A DNA stretch of 64,000 nt from assembly GCF_024166365.1 (NCBI RefSeq), contig NC_064822.1, positions 107,690,823 through 107,754,822 on the forward strand, read 5' to 3'. The notes below the pieces were generated by a model. The model did no database searches. It was given only the letters and a program-made list of their open reading frames with translations, and was not told where the DNA came from. This DNA is from Elephas maximus indicus. Lineage: Eukaryota; Chordata; Mammalia; Proboscidea; Elephantidae. The position numbers and the translations under genes were made by a program. This document shows, piece after piece, positions 52,154 to 63,780 of this stretch; position 1 is the stretch's first letter, and each line of letters starts with the position of its first letter.

Positions 52154-55100
52154 ATGGGCAGCCGTTCCCACCGCATCAGCTCTGGCTGCAGTGCCTGGAA
52201 CTTCAGCTCCTGCTCTGCCATCCTGCCCAAGCCTGGGGCTCACAGCTGTGTCAGTGCCATTGCCTACCGTGGGGGCAGTCCTGGGGGGCCGGACTACAGA
52301 TGCATTGGTGGCTTCAGCAGCCGAAGCCTGTGTGCAGTGTGGTCCCCCCGGATTGTGATGAACTATGGACGGCCCCTGAGAAGTGGGGGAAGCTTTGGCT
52401 ATCGGGCAGGGGGCCTTTGTGGGCCCAGCCCCCCCTGTATCACCACTGTGACAGTCAACAAGAGCCTGCTCACACCCCTCAACCTGGAGATTGACCCCAA
52501 TGTGCAGTGTGTGAAGCACGAGGAGAAGGAGCAGATCAAATGTCTTAACAACAAGTTTGCTGCCTTCATTGACAAGGTGGGTCTGGGTGTTGTTCCCTGG
52601 GGCTGTGGCATAGGAAGGTACGTTGGACTTGGAGCCCGATAACTGGCTGGGTTCAAACTCTGAGAGTGAGAATGTGGTTGAATCATGGATTTGGTTTTCA
52701 AATGTTGCTGCGCGAGTCAACTGAAACCACAATACAGAACAGGAGGGTTTATTGTTGCTATTTATACTGCCCAGTAAGAGCTGAATGTGTGTTTGTGGCT
52801 CTAAACACACAGGTCCTCCATCTTCTAGATAGCAGTCATATACAATAAGAGAGTGGGGTGGTCGGGCATCTCTGCTTAGGCTGATGGCTGATTTCCTTAT
52901 TAGAGGAGATGCCGTCCCTCCCAGCATTGAGAGGGGAGCCAGGGCCAAGAGGGACCAGAGGCTCCTTTCCTGCTCCTTTTGGTGGGAACATCGTAGGAAG
53001 GCTGTGAATTCTCAGGGCTTCTGCCCAAGACACCAACCTGTCAACACTCACACAGGTAAAAGACAGGCAGTGGAGAAACTTAAGGGATGGTCCATGGAGA
53101 GGCTGTTTAGTTACACTTTTCTGATGCTGCAGTTTCTGAGTTTCTTTTCTGGTTGGGTATGTAACTTTGGCTCCCTTTGACATCATGATTCCCCTTCTGA
53201 GATCCCACAATCTGATCTTTGGGAGACAACAGCTACTGAAGTCCAACGGGGGAAAGACTCATCTTTGAGGGCTGAATGGTTTACATGTCTACACCCAGGA
53301 GGGCGCAAGAAGGCATGCACCAGGGTCGTGTGCAGGAAGACAGGCTGCAGAGGGCAGGCCTGCAGAGAGGTGCAGCTGCTCCTACTCACCTCCAGACACA
53401 GGCCCTGCCTTGCCAGAGCTTGTGGTTTGTCAAGAAGGCCACTGTCTTAGTTTCTTAGTGCTGCTATAACAGAACTACCACAAATGGGTGGCTTTAATGA
53501 ATAAATTTATTTTCTCACAGTTAGGAGTCTAGAAGTCCAAATTCAGAGCACTGGCTCTAGGGGAAGGCTTTCTGTCTCTGTTAGCTCAGGAGGAGAGTCC
53601 TTGGTTTTTTTCAGCTTCTGTTCCTCTATTTGGTGATTTCCATGTGGCATTAGTCTTTCCCCCATTCATCTTTGCTTGCTTTTGTGCCTAATTTGCTCCT
53701 TTTATGTCTCAGTGGTGATTGGCTTAAGACACCCTACACCAAAACGTCCACATTAACACAACAAAGAAAACCCTATTCCCAAATGGATCAAATCCACATG
53801 TATAGGGGTTAGGATTCCAACACATGTTTTCGGGGACACAATTCAACCTCTAACAGTCAGAAAAATCCAGATTCTTGCCTGAAATCATTCAAGTGTTAAA
53901 CGTTGGCAACTAATTCAGATGTTTGTAAAGCAGGGTGCAGACCAAACAAAATGTATCTGGGGTCCAGATAGGGCCTGGGGGCTACCAGGGCACAATTTCT
54001 GATCCATTCCTACTCCTCGGTTTACATCGGAGACTCAGAGAGGCAAAGTGACCTAGCCAGTGGCAGAATTAGGCCAGTGTGTGGCTTCTGGCTCCTGGTC
54101 CAGAGTCCCCCTCCTGTGTGCCAGTGCCTCAGGATCAGAGTGAGGGTGAGTCATGGTGTGTTCGTTTTTTAATTGCTGGCATAACAAATTGCCACAGACT
54201 TAGCACCTTAAAACAACACAGATTTATTATCTCACAAGGCCAAAATCAAGGTGCTGGCAGGGCTACATTTCTTTCTGGGAGCTAGAGGAGAATCCATTTC
54301 CAGGGCTGTTCAGGCTTTTGGCAAAATTGAGTTTCATTTGGCTCTCGGCTTCTACGGGCTGACTGCATTCCCTGGTTGATGACTTCCCCTTTCTCTATCT
54401 TCGAAGCCAGCAATGGCTGGTTGAGTCCTTCTCAAGTTTTAAATCCCTCCCCGTCTCCTTCTTTCAAGCATGTCTCTCACTCTTCTGCCTTCCTTTTCCA
54501 CTTTAAAGGGCCCATATGGTTACGTTGGGCCCATCTGGATAATCCAGGATAATCTCCTGATCTATAACCTTAATTCCATCTGTAAGGACCTTTTTGTCAT
54601 GTAATGTAGTGTATTCACAGGTTCCAGGGATTATGGCATTTGTGTCTTTGGGAGGCATTGTTCAGCCTACCACACATGGTCTGGAGTATTTTTCCAGGGT
54701 CAGATATTATTTCATTCTGTGCAGAATAAGCACATTGCTGTGAATTGTGTGATCTTTCTGGGAGGCGGAGATGGAATTTGCAGGGGGTGGGGGGATTACT
54801 TGGGGTAATGATTGTGACCTGTACTTTCGGACTTTGCCAAATGAGTTGGCCTCCTGGGGAAGGTCAGGGACTGCTTCAGGCCAGGGGTCATCCTCAAGGG
54901 CAGAGAAAGCTCTGGGAAACTGGACTGTTCCCCGGGATCCCCTCTGAGTTTCTTTCCCCCACCCTGGATGGCAGGTGCGCTTCCTGGAGCAGCAGAACAA
55001 GCTGCTGGAGACCAAGTGGCAGTTCTACCAGAACCAGCGCTGTTGCGAGAGCAACCTGGAGCCACTGTTCAATGGCTACATCGAGTCACTGAGGAGGGAG

Positions 55101-58100
55101 GCCGAGTGTGTGGAGGCCGAAAGTGGGAGGCTGGCCTCAGAGCTCAACCACGTGCAGGAGGAGCTGGAAGGCTACAAGAAGAAGTGAGCATAACAGGGCT
55201 GGGTGGTTATAGGAAGTGGGAGTAGGTCTTGGTTCGGGCCCACAGAACTCTGCTAGAGGTGGAGATCACTGAAGATCAGTCATCCCAGACTACCTGTAAG
55301 ATTGTTCTGCGTCATTGGTCTCCTCCTTTTTGTCTTGGCTCCCACCTTATGCAAGCCCATCTAGGGGACAGGGAAAAGATTTGGCTAGAAGAAAAGCTCC
55401 AGGTCTGAGAGGGATGGGACACACATCCAGGACACAGGCTGACACAGAGTTGGAGAGGAAAAATGCAACAGGAAGAGCTAGGTCAACAGGGCTCAAGAGC
55501 AGAATTTGGGAACAGACAGGGCTAGGTGGGGTTGAAAGGGAAAGGTCCTGGAAGAGACATGTTGAAAACGATCTGACTGGTGCAATTCAAGACACTTGGA
55601 TGATTCCTTTACTTACTCCAGCTTTTGTTCTACAAGGCTCCACAATTTATAGTGTAAACCTTTTGTTTTAACCCGAATTATTTAGTTTGGCCATTACCCA
55701 CTCTATACTCACTGGGTCACTGTCAACTTGACCCCTTTTACCTTGCAATTATAGACAAAGTGAAGGGTGATTTTGACATTAACCAGTCCTGGTAGATGTA
55801 ACCTTCCTTGGAATTCTGGTTTCGGAAGTCCAGGTTTTACCATCCAGATGGACCCAGCAGTGGGGCTTCACTTGGGGTGATGCAAATGCAGATACAGTTC
55901 CCAATTTGCAGGTGCTGTCTCCCACTCTGGGGGTGTGAGGGCCAATAATTAGACAGAGAGTTTATAGCAGCCCAAATTACCCTATAATTAAAAAGTTATG
56001 AAAACCATACTTTGGGAACTCTGGTCTTCCTGGTTGGCTGGGACAGGGCTGCTCCAGAGATAAAGCCTCATGGGCAAGAGGAACGGGTCCAGGCTGGTGG
56101 AGGATGGCTGTGGAAAATACCCTGAGTAGTCTGAGCACCATGGTAAGATTCCAGGCCATGGGTTATTTCCAGACTTGTATGTTGGAGGAAGGGGAACAGA
56201 ACGTCATAGGGGGTGGCTTCATAAAGCTTTATGTTTTTATACAGTTTTAGAGCTGAAACAGAGCAGTGGCAGTTCAGTGTAAGAATTCTTACCTTCCGTG
56301 TGGGAGACATGGATTTGATTCCCAGCCCATGTACCTCATGCACAGTCACACCAACCTGTCAGGGAAGTCTTGTGTGCTGCTATGTTGTTGAACGTGTTTC
56401 AGCAGAGCTTCCAGGCTAAGACAGACTAGGAAGAAAGGCCTGGTGATTTACTTATGAAAAATCAACCAACAAAAACACTGTGGATCCCAATGGTCTGATC
56501 CCATTGTGTGTGGGGTCACCATCAGTCCGCAGCTGACTTGACGGCAGCTAATAACAACAAAAGAGTTGAAAGGACCCTTGGGGCATCTAGTCTTTCATTC
56601 ATTCTGCAAACATTTATTGAGTGCCTTACTGCACACCAGGCAATTTAATCCGAGATACAGAGAGATTAAATGACTTGCCTTAGGTTTTACAGCTACCTTG
56701 GTCAAAGTTGGGACCAGATAGCAGGAACTTGGACTCCAGGTCCAGTGTCCTTTTGATGGATTCTTTATGGCTGGGAAATAGAAGTCCAGAGAGGCCAAGC
56801 CTCTTCTCCCAAGGCACAAAGAAAGTCAGGGGGCAGGACCAGGGAGCTTTGAAAACCTAGGACTCTGCTGGACAGGCCAGGTCCCTCAGTCCCAGGGACA
56901 TTTCCACCTGTGCTCTCTCTCTTCAGGTATGAAGAAGAGGTAGCACTCAGGGCAACGGCTGAGAATGAGTTTGTGGTGCTGAAGAAGGTAAGTGAGTCTT
57001 CCTACCTTCCTATACAGGGAAGAATTAAATTTTGGACACACAGGTGTACTGTCATGTTTATATCAGTCAACTTGTTGGTTGGAAGGCACTTGGGTCCCCT
57101 GGCAAAGGAAGGCCCATTGATTCAGCTGTGGATGCTATCTTGGCTTCCATACACGGACCCAAACTGTGCTGATAGAGGCATCTTAAAAAGAAAACCTCAC
57201 ATGTTGCCGTTTGGCTTTTTGTAAACTACCTGATTAACTGAAATGCTTGCTTTTAAATCTGTTTCACTCTCACGTGAATGCGGGCCCCTCCATTCATCCG
57301 TATCAGAGGTTTCTCGTTCTCAACTTGCTAGTGATTTTTTGAGCTGGGGCCCTCACTCAGTACAACTGCAGAGGATGAACAAGCTAGAGAAAAACTGTTA
57401 TGATTTCCCTTTGGTGTCAAGTTGGCGAGTGAAAGCGTATATAGTCTTCAGTAATAAGGTGCTTACTTGTGAGTAATCACGGGGTAGAGAGAACCAAACC
57501 AGTTGCTGTCAAGTTGAGTGTAACTCATGGTGACCCCACGTGTATCAAAGAAGAACTGTGCTCCATAGAGTCTTCAGTGGCTGATTTTCTGGAAGTAGAT
57601 TGCCAAGTCTTTCTTCCAAGGCATCTCTGGTAGACTCGAATCTCGAACCTTTCAGTTAGCAGCTGACTGCCTTAACTATTTGCACCAGCCAGGGACTCTA
57701 AATGGAGAAGAGAGGGTGGTAAAAAAAAATCTGCTAATAGAGGAGTGATCTTGATCTCAGGCAGGAGAGTCAGCTATTTGGGGAGTGGGTGTTGCCTGGC
57801 CCGGGAGACCCGCTGGAAGGTGCACCCATGGCCCTGTTGGCCACCACATGTTCATGCTGTGTGGGCCAGTTTGGCTTTAGAGGAAGCACCCTGACATTCT
57901 GGGCTGACATGAGGCTTCACTCTTCATCAAGGTCCCTAGTTCTGATGGGGTCAGACTTTTCTCCTCTGCCTCTCTCCTGGTAGAAACTCCTGGTCCTGCT
58001 CATGTTTATGTGTTGAGAGATAATGTCGGTGGGTTGGCAGACATTAAAGGCCCTGTCACTTCTAGAGGGGTCTTGAAGGTGAAGATGAGAGGTCCAGATT

Positions 58101-61100
58101 AGGCTTGAAAAGTGCAGGTTAGATGGGCAGGGACAGGCCAGGGCCAGAGAGCCAGAAGATGGCCTCAGGGTTCCCTTCAGTGGAGTGAAGAGGGCTCCTA
58201 GGCACGGTGAGGGGCATTTATCCCACCCCCCATCCTCTCCTTGTCTCTCTCCACCAGGATGTGGACTGTGCTTATCTGCGCAAGGCAGACCTGGAGGCCA
58301 GCGTGGAGGCACTGAGGGAGGAGATTGGCTTCCTGCAGTCCCTCTATGAGGAGGTAAGTCTCTACCCATCTAGCAGAGCAGATGAGTGAGGAGGCAGAGG
58401 AAGGTTTGCCTGGGGTGTGGCCTGTCCTGTGTCCTTGGTTCTGGGGAAAGTTCCTGACTCTCCTAGGGCCTGAACACCCTTTCCTCCTGTGACTAGAAGA
58501 GGTTTTCTCTTGTTAGTTCTCCTTCCAAAAGGACATGGGTGTTGCCCTTCCTTTTAAATAACTTGGAAGACCATGATTAATTCCCTGTCTACACAGCATG
58601 ACATGAGTGGTGATGTGACAATTATTAATTCAGGTAGTGCGAAATACCCATTAGAAAACTCAGGACCTAAATCTGGCCATCACCTGTTATTGGAAGTTTA
58701 CAGATAACTCCAGCTGATCTGGACAATTCAGGCCCCAGGTAGAATGATCCAGATACCTGCTTTTCTTGATCCAGGCGTTAATACACCTTCACCTTACTCA
58801 TTGCCTTGAGTCCATGGTCCAAATTCCTTCCCAACCTTCTCTTAATTAAAGCTGCACTTTTTGAATTTTCCTGAACTGCTGGTAGTTTTATACTTTTTTT
58901 CCTAAGGTTTCAGATTTGGGGCTGTTTTTTGGATTGACGGTGGAGAATAAGAGGGGGATTTGGAGATGAGGGTTCTGGTTGTTGTCTCCTACAGGAAATT
59001 TGCCTCCTTCAGTCACAAATCTCGGACACCTCAGTAGTGGTAAAGATGGACAACAGCCGGGAGCTCAACATGGACTCGGTTGTGGCTGAGATCAAGGCTC
59101 AGTATGATGATATCGCCAGTCGCAGCAGGGCTGAGGCTGAGTCCTGGTACCAAACCAAGGTAAACAGGAGGGCTGGGGGTGTGTTTGAGTCCAGGCTTCC
59201 ACATGAGCAAGAGAGATCACAACGAACCTGGACCTTCCCTGGGAAGTGCACCCATGCACTCCAGCGGGGCTGTAGCCGATGTCCTGAGCAAGTAGAGGAA
59301 GGTAGTGGAACTACTGCAGAACAGTAGGCTGGCTCCTCTGGGTGGGGGAAAGTGGACTCTCCACAGGGATAACCCACCACACCCTCCAGCCATGTTGCAA
59401 CCGCTGGCTATTTCCCCACGTTTGTCTCCCAACCTGCAGTGCGAGGAGATGAAGGCTACAGTGACCCAGCAGGGCAAGAACCTCCGCAGAACAAAGGATG
59501 AGCTCAGTGAGCTGAACCGTCTGATTCAGAGGCTGACGGCCGAGGTGGAGAATGCCAAGCAGCAGGTTAGGGGGGTGCTGAGATCCCACTCTGCTTCCGA
59601 TCTGCTTTCTCCCTACCTCCAGGGGCTGCTATTACCTTTGAAGAAGCTTATATTTTAACCTCATGCTTCTGAAGGACCACAGCGCACAAGCTATTTCAGG
59701 CAGAAGACTGGCCTGACTCCCTTCTCTGCATCCAGCTCCCTTGCTTTCTCCCTTGACCATTTCTCTCCTCTAAGCTCATCTGGGATGATAGGGTACAGGG
59801 CAGTGGTTGTCTCCTGCTTTCTCTATTATTTCCTTCTCCATCCTCACAACTCTCTCGATGGGCTTGAAGTGCACAGAACTCTGTTCAAAGGGAATGTTAT
59901 CATTACCTATGCACTTCCATTGTTTAAAATTTTTTTTCCTCCATCTTCAATCCCATTCCCCTCCCCATCCCCAGGACTCATTCTCATGTATTTAATATGT
60001 GTCCTTGAGCCCTCCGTTGCGCAAATGGTTAAGCACTTGGCTACTAATTTAAAGGTTAGTGTTTTAAATTCACTCAGAGGTGCCTTGGAAGAAAGGCCTG
60101 GTGATCTTCCTGAAAGATCACAGCCTTGGAAACCTCTTGGAGTGCAGTTCTACTCTGAAACACATGGGGCCACCATGAATTGGAACTGACAACAACTGGT
60201 TTGAGTTTTGGTTTTTTGGATAGTCCATCTTCATGTGTATATTTACATACGTAAGTACTTTAAAATACATTTACATAAGCTTTTTGGTGTTTTAAATTTA
60301 TGCAGTGATATTATACTATAAATCTCATTCTGTTTCTTACCTTTGCAATTTGGCGTTATGCTTTTGAAATCCATGCATGTTGCTGTAAACCATCTGTTTC
60401 ATTATTTCTGCCTGTTGTATGGTATTCTGTAATATGCATAAACCATACTTTCCTATCCATTCGCCTACTGATGCATGCTTATAAAGACTTGGAAGCGAAG
60501 TAAGTATGTGTGTTTCTATGTGCACCTGTGTGAGAAATGCTTTGGAGGTCTAAAGCAAGAAAGGGCACTGTTGGGGAATAAGTATGCATGCACTGAGTCC
60601 CAGGAGTGCTACGCTGGCGTACACTCCCATCATCAGCACATGAAGGCCTCTGTTTCCAGCACTTGCTATTATCAGACTAATTCTTGTGGATCCAATACGG
60701 GTAAACTGGTATCTAATCATCATTTGAATTTTCATGTCTCTGGTTACTAGTGAGAAATGGAGTTTTAATTCTCCTGGAATCCAGATTTCTGGGGCCCATG
60801 GAGTGGGGTGACCTACCCAGGCCATTGCCCTGAGATGTTCTTTTGAACTGTGAGTCTTTAGGAAACTGGTTTCCTAAGGTCACCTTTAAGTCAAACAAGA
60901 GCCTAGTGGATAAATTTTAGTCAAGACCGTTTTGCCAGGGGTGGTTTATCCAATTAGCAAGGTAAGCACAGTGCTTATCTTGCTTACCAGATCATCTGTA
61001 GTGAACAATTTCATTTTGTTTGGGGAAACCCAAAAGAAATTGTTCTATACAGATTAGTAACCAAGCACAGGTAAGTCTGTTTAACTGCTTATTCGGTCAT

Positions 61101-63353
61101 CTGCTTCTGTCAGGGATTGTAAATTTTAGAAGAGGCTTTGATTTTGCGGGAAGGTGCTGTGGGGTTGGGAGAGAGACAGATGCCAGCCATACCTAGAAGC
61201 AGAATCTTTAAAGTGGTGAAGAAAGGTGAAATTGTTCACTACAGATGATCTGGTAAGCAAAGTGAGCACTGTGCTTACCTCGCCTGTTGGATAATCTGCC
61301 CCTGCGTTTTGCCTTAGCCATTGTGCTATTCTGAGGAATTAGCCACATGCAGTCAGTTTAGAGAAACAGGAACTCCAAAGGGCAGAGGAGAGCTATGTTT
61401 TGGAGTAAATCAGTAATTATTTTAATTGTTCTTCAAGACAATGCTGTGTGAATTCCTTCCAGACCAGAAATTGTTTTATCAGGTCTATTCTGGTCAGTTT
61501 CCATGGCAATATCAATAAGATGGGGTATAAGAATCTTGGGAAGTTCTTTGCTCTCTAGAACATTTTTGACTCTCTAGTCGAAATGTTACCTGAGTTGCAA
61601 ATCGTATATTAAATAAACGTATCAATTTCCATTATTAGCTTAATAAGATTTTTGTTTTGACACCGGTGACATTGAATGTCTCCTCATATACTCACTAATC
61701 ATTTGTCCTTCCCTTCTAACAATTTGCCTGCTCATATCATCTGTCCGCTTAAAAAAGGGCATCCCTTTCTTTTTTCTTGGTAATTTTCAGTATTTCCTTG
61801 TCCATTCTAGATGGTAACCCTTCGTCAGTTACTCTTCTCTTAGTCCGTCACTAGTCTGTCTGCTTTGTTCTGGTGTCCATTAAACAGAACCCTTCAACTT
61901 GGACGTGGCCAAACCTATCAGTTCTGCCCTTAATGGTTTAGACTTGTGAAGTTTTCAGATCATAGAGGTGTCCTCTTGCTTTTTTGCTTCGCTTAGTTTT
62001 ATGGTTTTATCTCTCACATTTTGGTTGTAGCCATCTGAAATTTGTTTTTATTTTGTATATGTAACGAGTAAGGTTCAAATTTAATTTTTCTCCATATAGT
62101 GAGAAAACGTATTATATAATCTATTCTTTCCCCACTGATTTGTGATACTCTACATGGCTCAATTTCTGTCCTCTTCCTTCTGGGTAGCTGTTGTGAACCA
62201 TCGTGTAAGATGTGTCACAAGTCATTTGTTACTATTCATAGCTGAAGTACTGAAATATGAAAATCGTTGACTTTTTAATAGTGAAATTAGAGATGATTCA
62301 AAGTTTTCCTCATAATAACAGTGCTCTCACTGGTGTTCTGATACCAACAAAAAAACCAAACCCACTGCCGTCAAGTTGATTCCGACTCATAGCAACTCTA
62401 TAGAACAGAGTAGAACTGCCCTGTAGAGTTTCCAAGGAGCGTCTGGCGGATTCGAACTGCGAACCTTTTGGTTAGCAGCCATAGCACTTAACCACTATGC
62501 CACTAGCGCATTCTGATAGACTTTCTTAAGTGGGGCAAACGGAGGAGTTGTAGGTAAATTGAGAGTTGTTGTAAATGGGAAATTGTTTCAGCTTTTTGAT
62601 CTCAGTGGCCCAAAGAATAAAGCCCTGGGCAAAGACCTCTGAAAACCTGGGCTTGGCACTCATTAACTGCGTAGCCTATGGCAAGCCACGGCTTCTGTAA
62701 GTCTCAATTTCTTCATCTGCATAATGGGAATAATAATACCTGTCCTGACAAGTTAATGGAGTAATTATTAAAGTCAAATAAGATAACATCTGTGGAAGTG
62801 TCTTGTAAACTAACAACAATATACAAATATAAGGTGATATCACTAATTATCTTCATTCCTATTCTACTACTAAAATTTCCTTTCTCTAACAGCTCTCCAC
62901 GGTTTGAGTTTCATCACGAAGTGGTGTAAAATGAAGAGGAAAACTCCAGATAAGCTATTACTTTCTTGCCTAGTTAATTTCCCATTGATGTATTTCTTTT
63001 AAAAAAGTACAAAGTTCAAATGTTGGCTATTTTGAATGGGGTGAAATAGCACGGCCAAGGCCACTAGAGACCAGCCAGGGTCCCCACAGGCTACTCCATT
63101 TTCAAGCCTCTTCCCTCCTCTCTTTCCCCCAGTGCTGCAAGCTGGAGTCTGCGGTGGCTGAGGCGGAGCAGCAGGGCGAGGCGGCCCTCAGCGATGCCCG
63201 CTGCAAGCTGGCGGGGCTGGAGGAGGCCCTGCAGAGGGCCAAGCAGGACATGGCCTGCCTGCTCAAGGACTACCAGGAGGTGATGAACTCCAAGCTGGGC
63301 CTGGATGTGGAGATCACCACTTACCGCAAACTGCTAGAAGGCGAGGAGAGCCG
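52154..63353 (+). CDS. KRT85/KRT82/KRT84-like type II hair keratin, exons 1-7 (right end off window); candidate KRT89
   Basis: Type II hair keratin, presumably a hair cortex or cuticle filament partner. Exons: 52154-52576, 54975-55183, 56927-56987, 58258-58353, 58995-59159, 59440-59565, 63133-63353, all canonical in size, GT-AG bordered and in phase, no stop. The head opens [20 protein letters not shown], like KRT85 (MSCRSYRISSGC, recalled). [17 protein letters not shown] and [13 protein letters not shown] recall KRT84/KRT82; FVVLKK is KRT85-like; [10 protein letters not shown] and DNSREL are KRT82-like. Rod end is [18 protein letters not shown]. The exon 1 head lacks the [10 protein letters not shown] block of the other three genes. 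Human has a pseudogene (KRT89P, recalled) between KRT83 and KRT85, so this may be its working ortholog. Exons 8-9 are not seen, so function is unproven. Alternatives: rearranged KRT85. Confidence 0.85.
53443..53855 (-). mobile_element. fossil MLT1-class (ERVL-MaLR) solo LTR
   Basis: Starts TGTCTTAGTTTCTTAGTGCTGC, has TTTATTTTCTCACAGTTAGGAG, and ends GGGGACACAATTCAACCTC. This is the reverse-complement MLT1 pattern. An ancient, diverged copy without internal sequence. Confidence 0.72.
54157..54674 (-). mobile_element. fossil MLT1-class (ERVL-MaLR) solo LTR
   Basis: Starts TGTGTTCG, has ACAGATTTATTATCTCACAAG and GGATAATCCAGGATAATCTC, ends CAGCCTACCACA. Flanked by a 5-bp duplication CATGG at 54152-54156 and 54675-54679, the size expected for ERVL elements. 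An ancient solo LTR. Confidence 0.75.
56262..56562 (+). mobile_element. tRNA-Gly-headed SINE with an RTE-like tail
   Basis: The head GCAGTGGCAGTTCAGTGTAAGAATTC resembles tRNA-Gly(GCC), with a GATTTGATTCCCAGCCC B-box region. The middle GGAAGAAAGGCCTGGTGATT and tail GACTTGACGGCAGCTAATAACAACAA are shared with AfroSINE and RTE. A second SINE family in the window. Confidence 0.78.
56595..56710 (-). mobile_element. MIR/L2-like fragment
   Basis: AACATTTATTGAGTGCCTTACTGCACACCAGGC, then GAGAGATTAAATGACTTGCCTTAGG. Confidence 0.7.
57488..57702 (-). mobile_element. AfroSINE-type SINE, long subfamily, in intron 3 of the fourth keratin
   Basis: Tail GTTGCTGTCAAGTTGAGTG, middle TTTTCTGGAAGTAGATTGCC, head TTTGCACCAGCCAGGGACTC. 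Confidence 0.87.
60004..60215 (+). mobile_element. AfroSINE-type SINE, long subfamily
   Basis: Middle GGAAGAAAGGCCTGGTGATC and tail CACCATGAATTGGAACTGACAACAACTGG. Confidence 0.88.
60216..62335 (-). mobile_element. old L1M sequence, interrupted
   Basis: TTTTGAAATCCATGCATGTTGC, GTATGGTATTCTGTAATATGC (before the MITE) and CATTTTGGTTGTAGCCATCTG, CCCACTGATTTGTGATACTC (after it) resemble reverse-complement L1 3' regions. Part between about 60830 and 61560 is not clearly L1. Confidence 0.55.
60936..61304. mobile_element. hAT-like MITE with 78-bp terminal inverted repeats
   Basis: A 369-bp element. Left arm 60936-61013 and right arm 61227-61304 are inverted repeats, 68 of 78 positions identical, both starting CAGGGG. 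Perfect 8-bp target duplications CGTTTTGC at 60928-60935 and 61305-61312, the hAT size. Each arm also holds a smaller hairpin around GGTAAGCACAGTGCTTAT. No coding capacity, so it was moved by a transposase encoded elsewhere. I do not recognise the family name. Confidence 0.88.
62344..62510 (-). mobile_element. AfroSINE-type SINE, short subfamily
   Basis: Tail CCCACTGCCGTCAAGTTGAT, head CCACTATGCCACTAGCG. Perfect 8-bp target duplication TTCTGATA at 62336-62343 and 62511-62518. Confidence 0.92.
62630..62795 (+). mobile_element. MIR fragment
   Basis: AAACCTGGGCTTGGCACTC, CTCAATTTCTTCATCTGCATAATGGGAATAATAATACC, in MIR order. Confidence 0.78.
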
Positions 63354-63412
63354 GTGAGAAAGAGGGCTCCAGGGTCACTTTGAATCCCCTCTCAGGGCTC
63401 CCTGGACTATAA

Positions 63413-63622
63413 CCTGACATCCCTGGGTGGCACGAATGGTTAAACACTCAGCTGCTAACTGAAAGGTTGGCAGTTTGAATCTACCCAGAAGTAGGTACCT
63501 TGGAAGAAAGTCTTGGTGATCTACTTCTGAAAAATCAGCCATTGAAAACCCAGTGGAGCACAGTTATATTCTGACATACATGAGGTCACCATGAGTTGGA
63601 ATTGACTTGAGAGAACTAGTTT
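63413..63622 (+). mobile_element. AfroSINE-type SINE, long subfamily
   Basis: Head ATCCCTGGGTGGCACGAATGG, tail GAGTTGGAATTGACTTGAGAG. Perfect 10-bp target duplication TGGACTATAA at 63403-63412 and 63623-63632. In intron 7 of the fourth keratin. Confidence 0.93.
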
Positions 63623-63654
63623 TGGACTATAAGCCTCCTGGCTGAGAATGTTCA

Positions 63655-63780
63655 AAGCGGAAAAGACTCTAGAGATCATAGAGTTCAACCATTTCCCCAG
63701 TTTACTGATAGGGAAACTTAGGCTCAGAGAGCAAGGGGCTTGTCCAAGATCATGGCTAGTTATTGGCTGAGCTGGCATTA
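63655..63780 (-). mobile_element. MIR fragment
   Basis: CCCCAGTTTACTGATAGGGAAACTTAGGCTCAGAGAGC matches the reverse-complement MIR core. Confidence 0.72.

Larger units (their letters stand above)
52577..54974 (+). other. intron 1 of the fourth keratin gene
   Basis: Holds two fossil MLT1-class LTRs (53443-53855 and 54157-54674). 52640-53440 is unidentified sequence. Confidence 0.7.
59566..63132 (+). other. intron 6 of the fourth keratin gene, 3.6 kb
   Basis: The longest intron seen in this gene. It contains two SINEs, old L1 sequence, a hAT-like MITE and a MIR, all listed separately. Confidence 0.8.

Noticed and set aside
52034-52948. A 304-codon antisense frame over exon 1 of the fourth keratin, the longest open frame in the window
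   Set aside because: It covers the keratin exon, promoter and intron start on the opposite strand, has no recognisable domain and no promoter, while the sense exon matches a keratin family and splice pattern.
53276-53458. Short Arg/Cys-rich frames in intron 1 of the fourth keratin, considered as a keratin-associated protein
   Set aside because: No KAP repeat pattern, and no start or promoter context; the frame runs into a fossil LTR.
56262-56340. tRNA-Gly-like sequence considered as a real tRNA gene
   Set aside because: The acceptor and anticodon arms are not intact, and it continues into a SINE body and tail.
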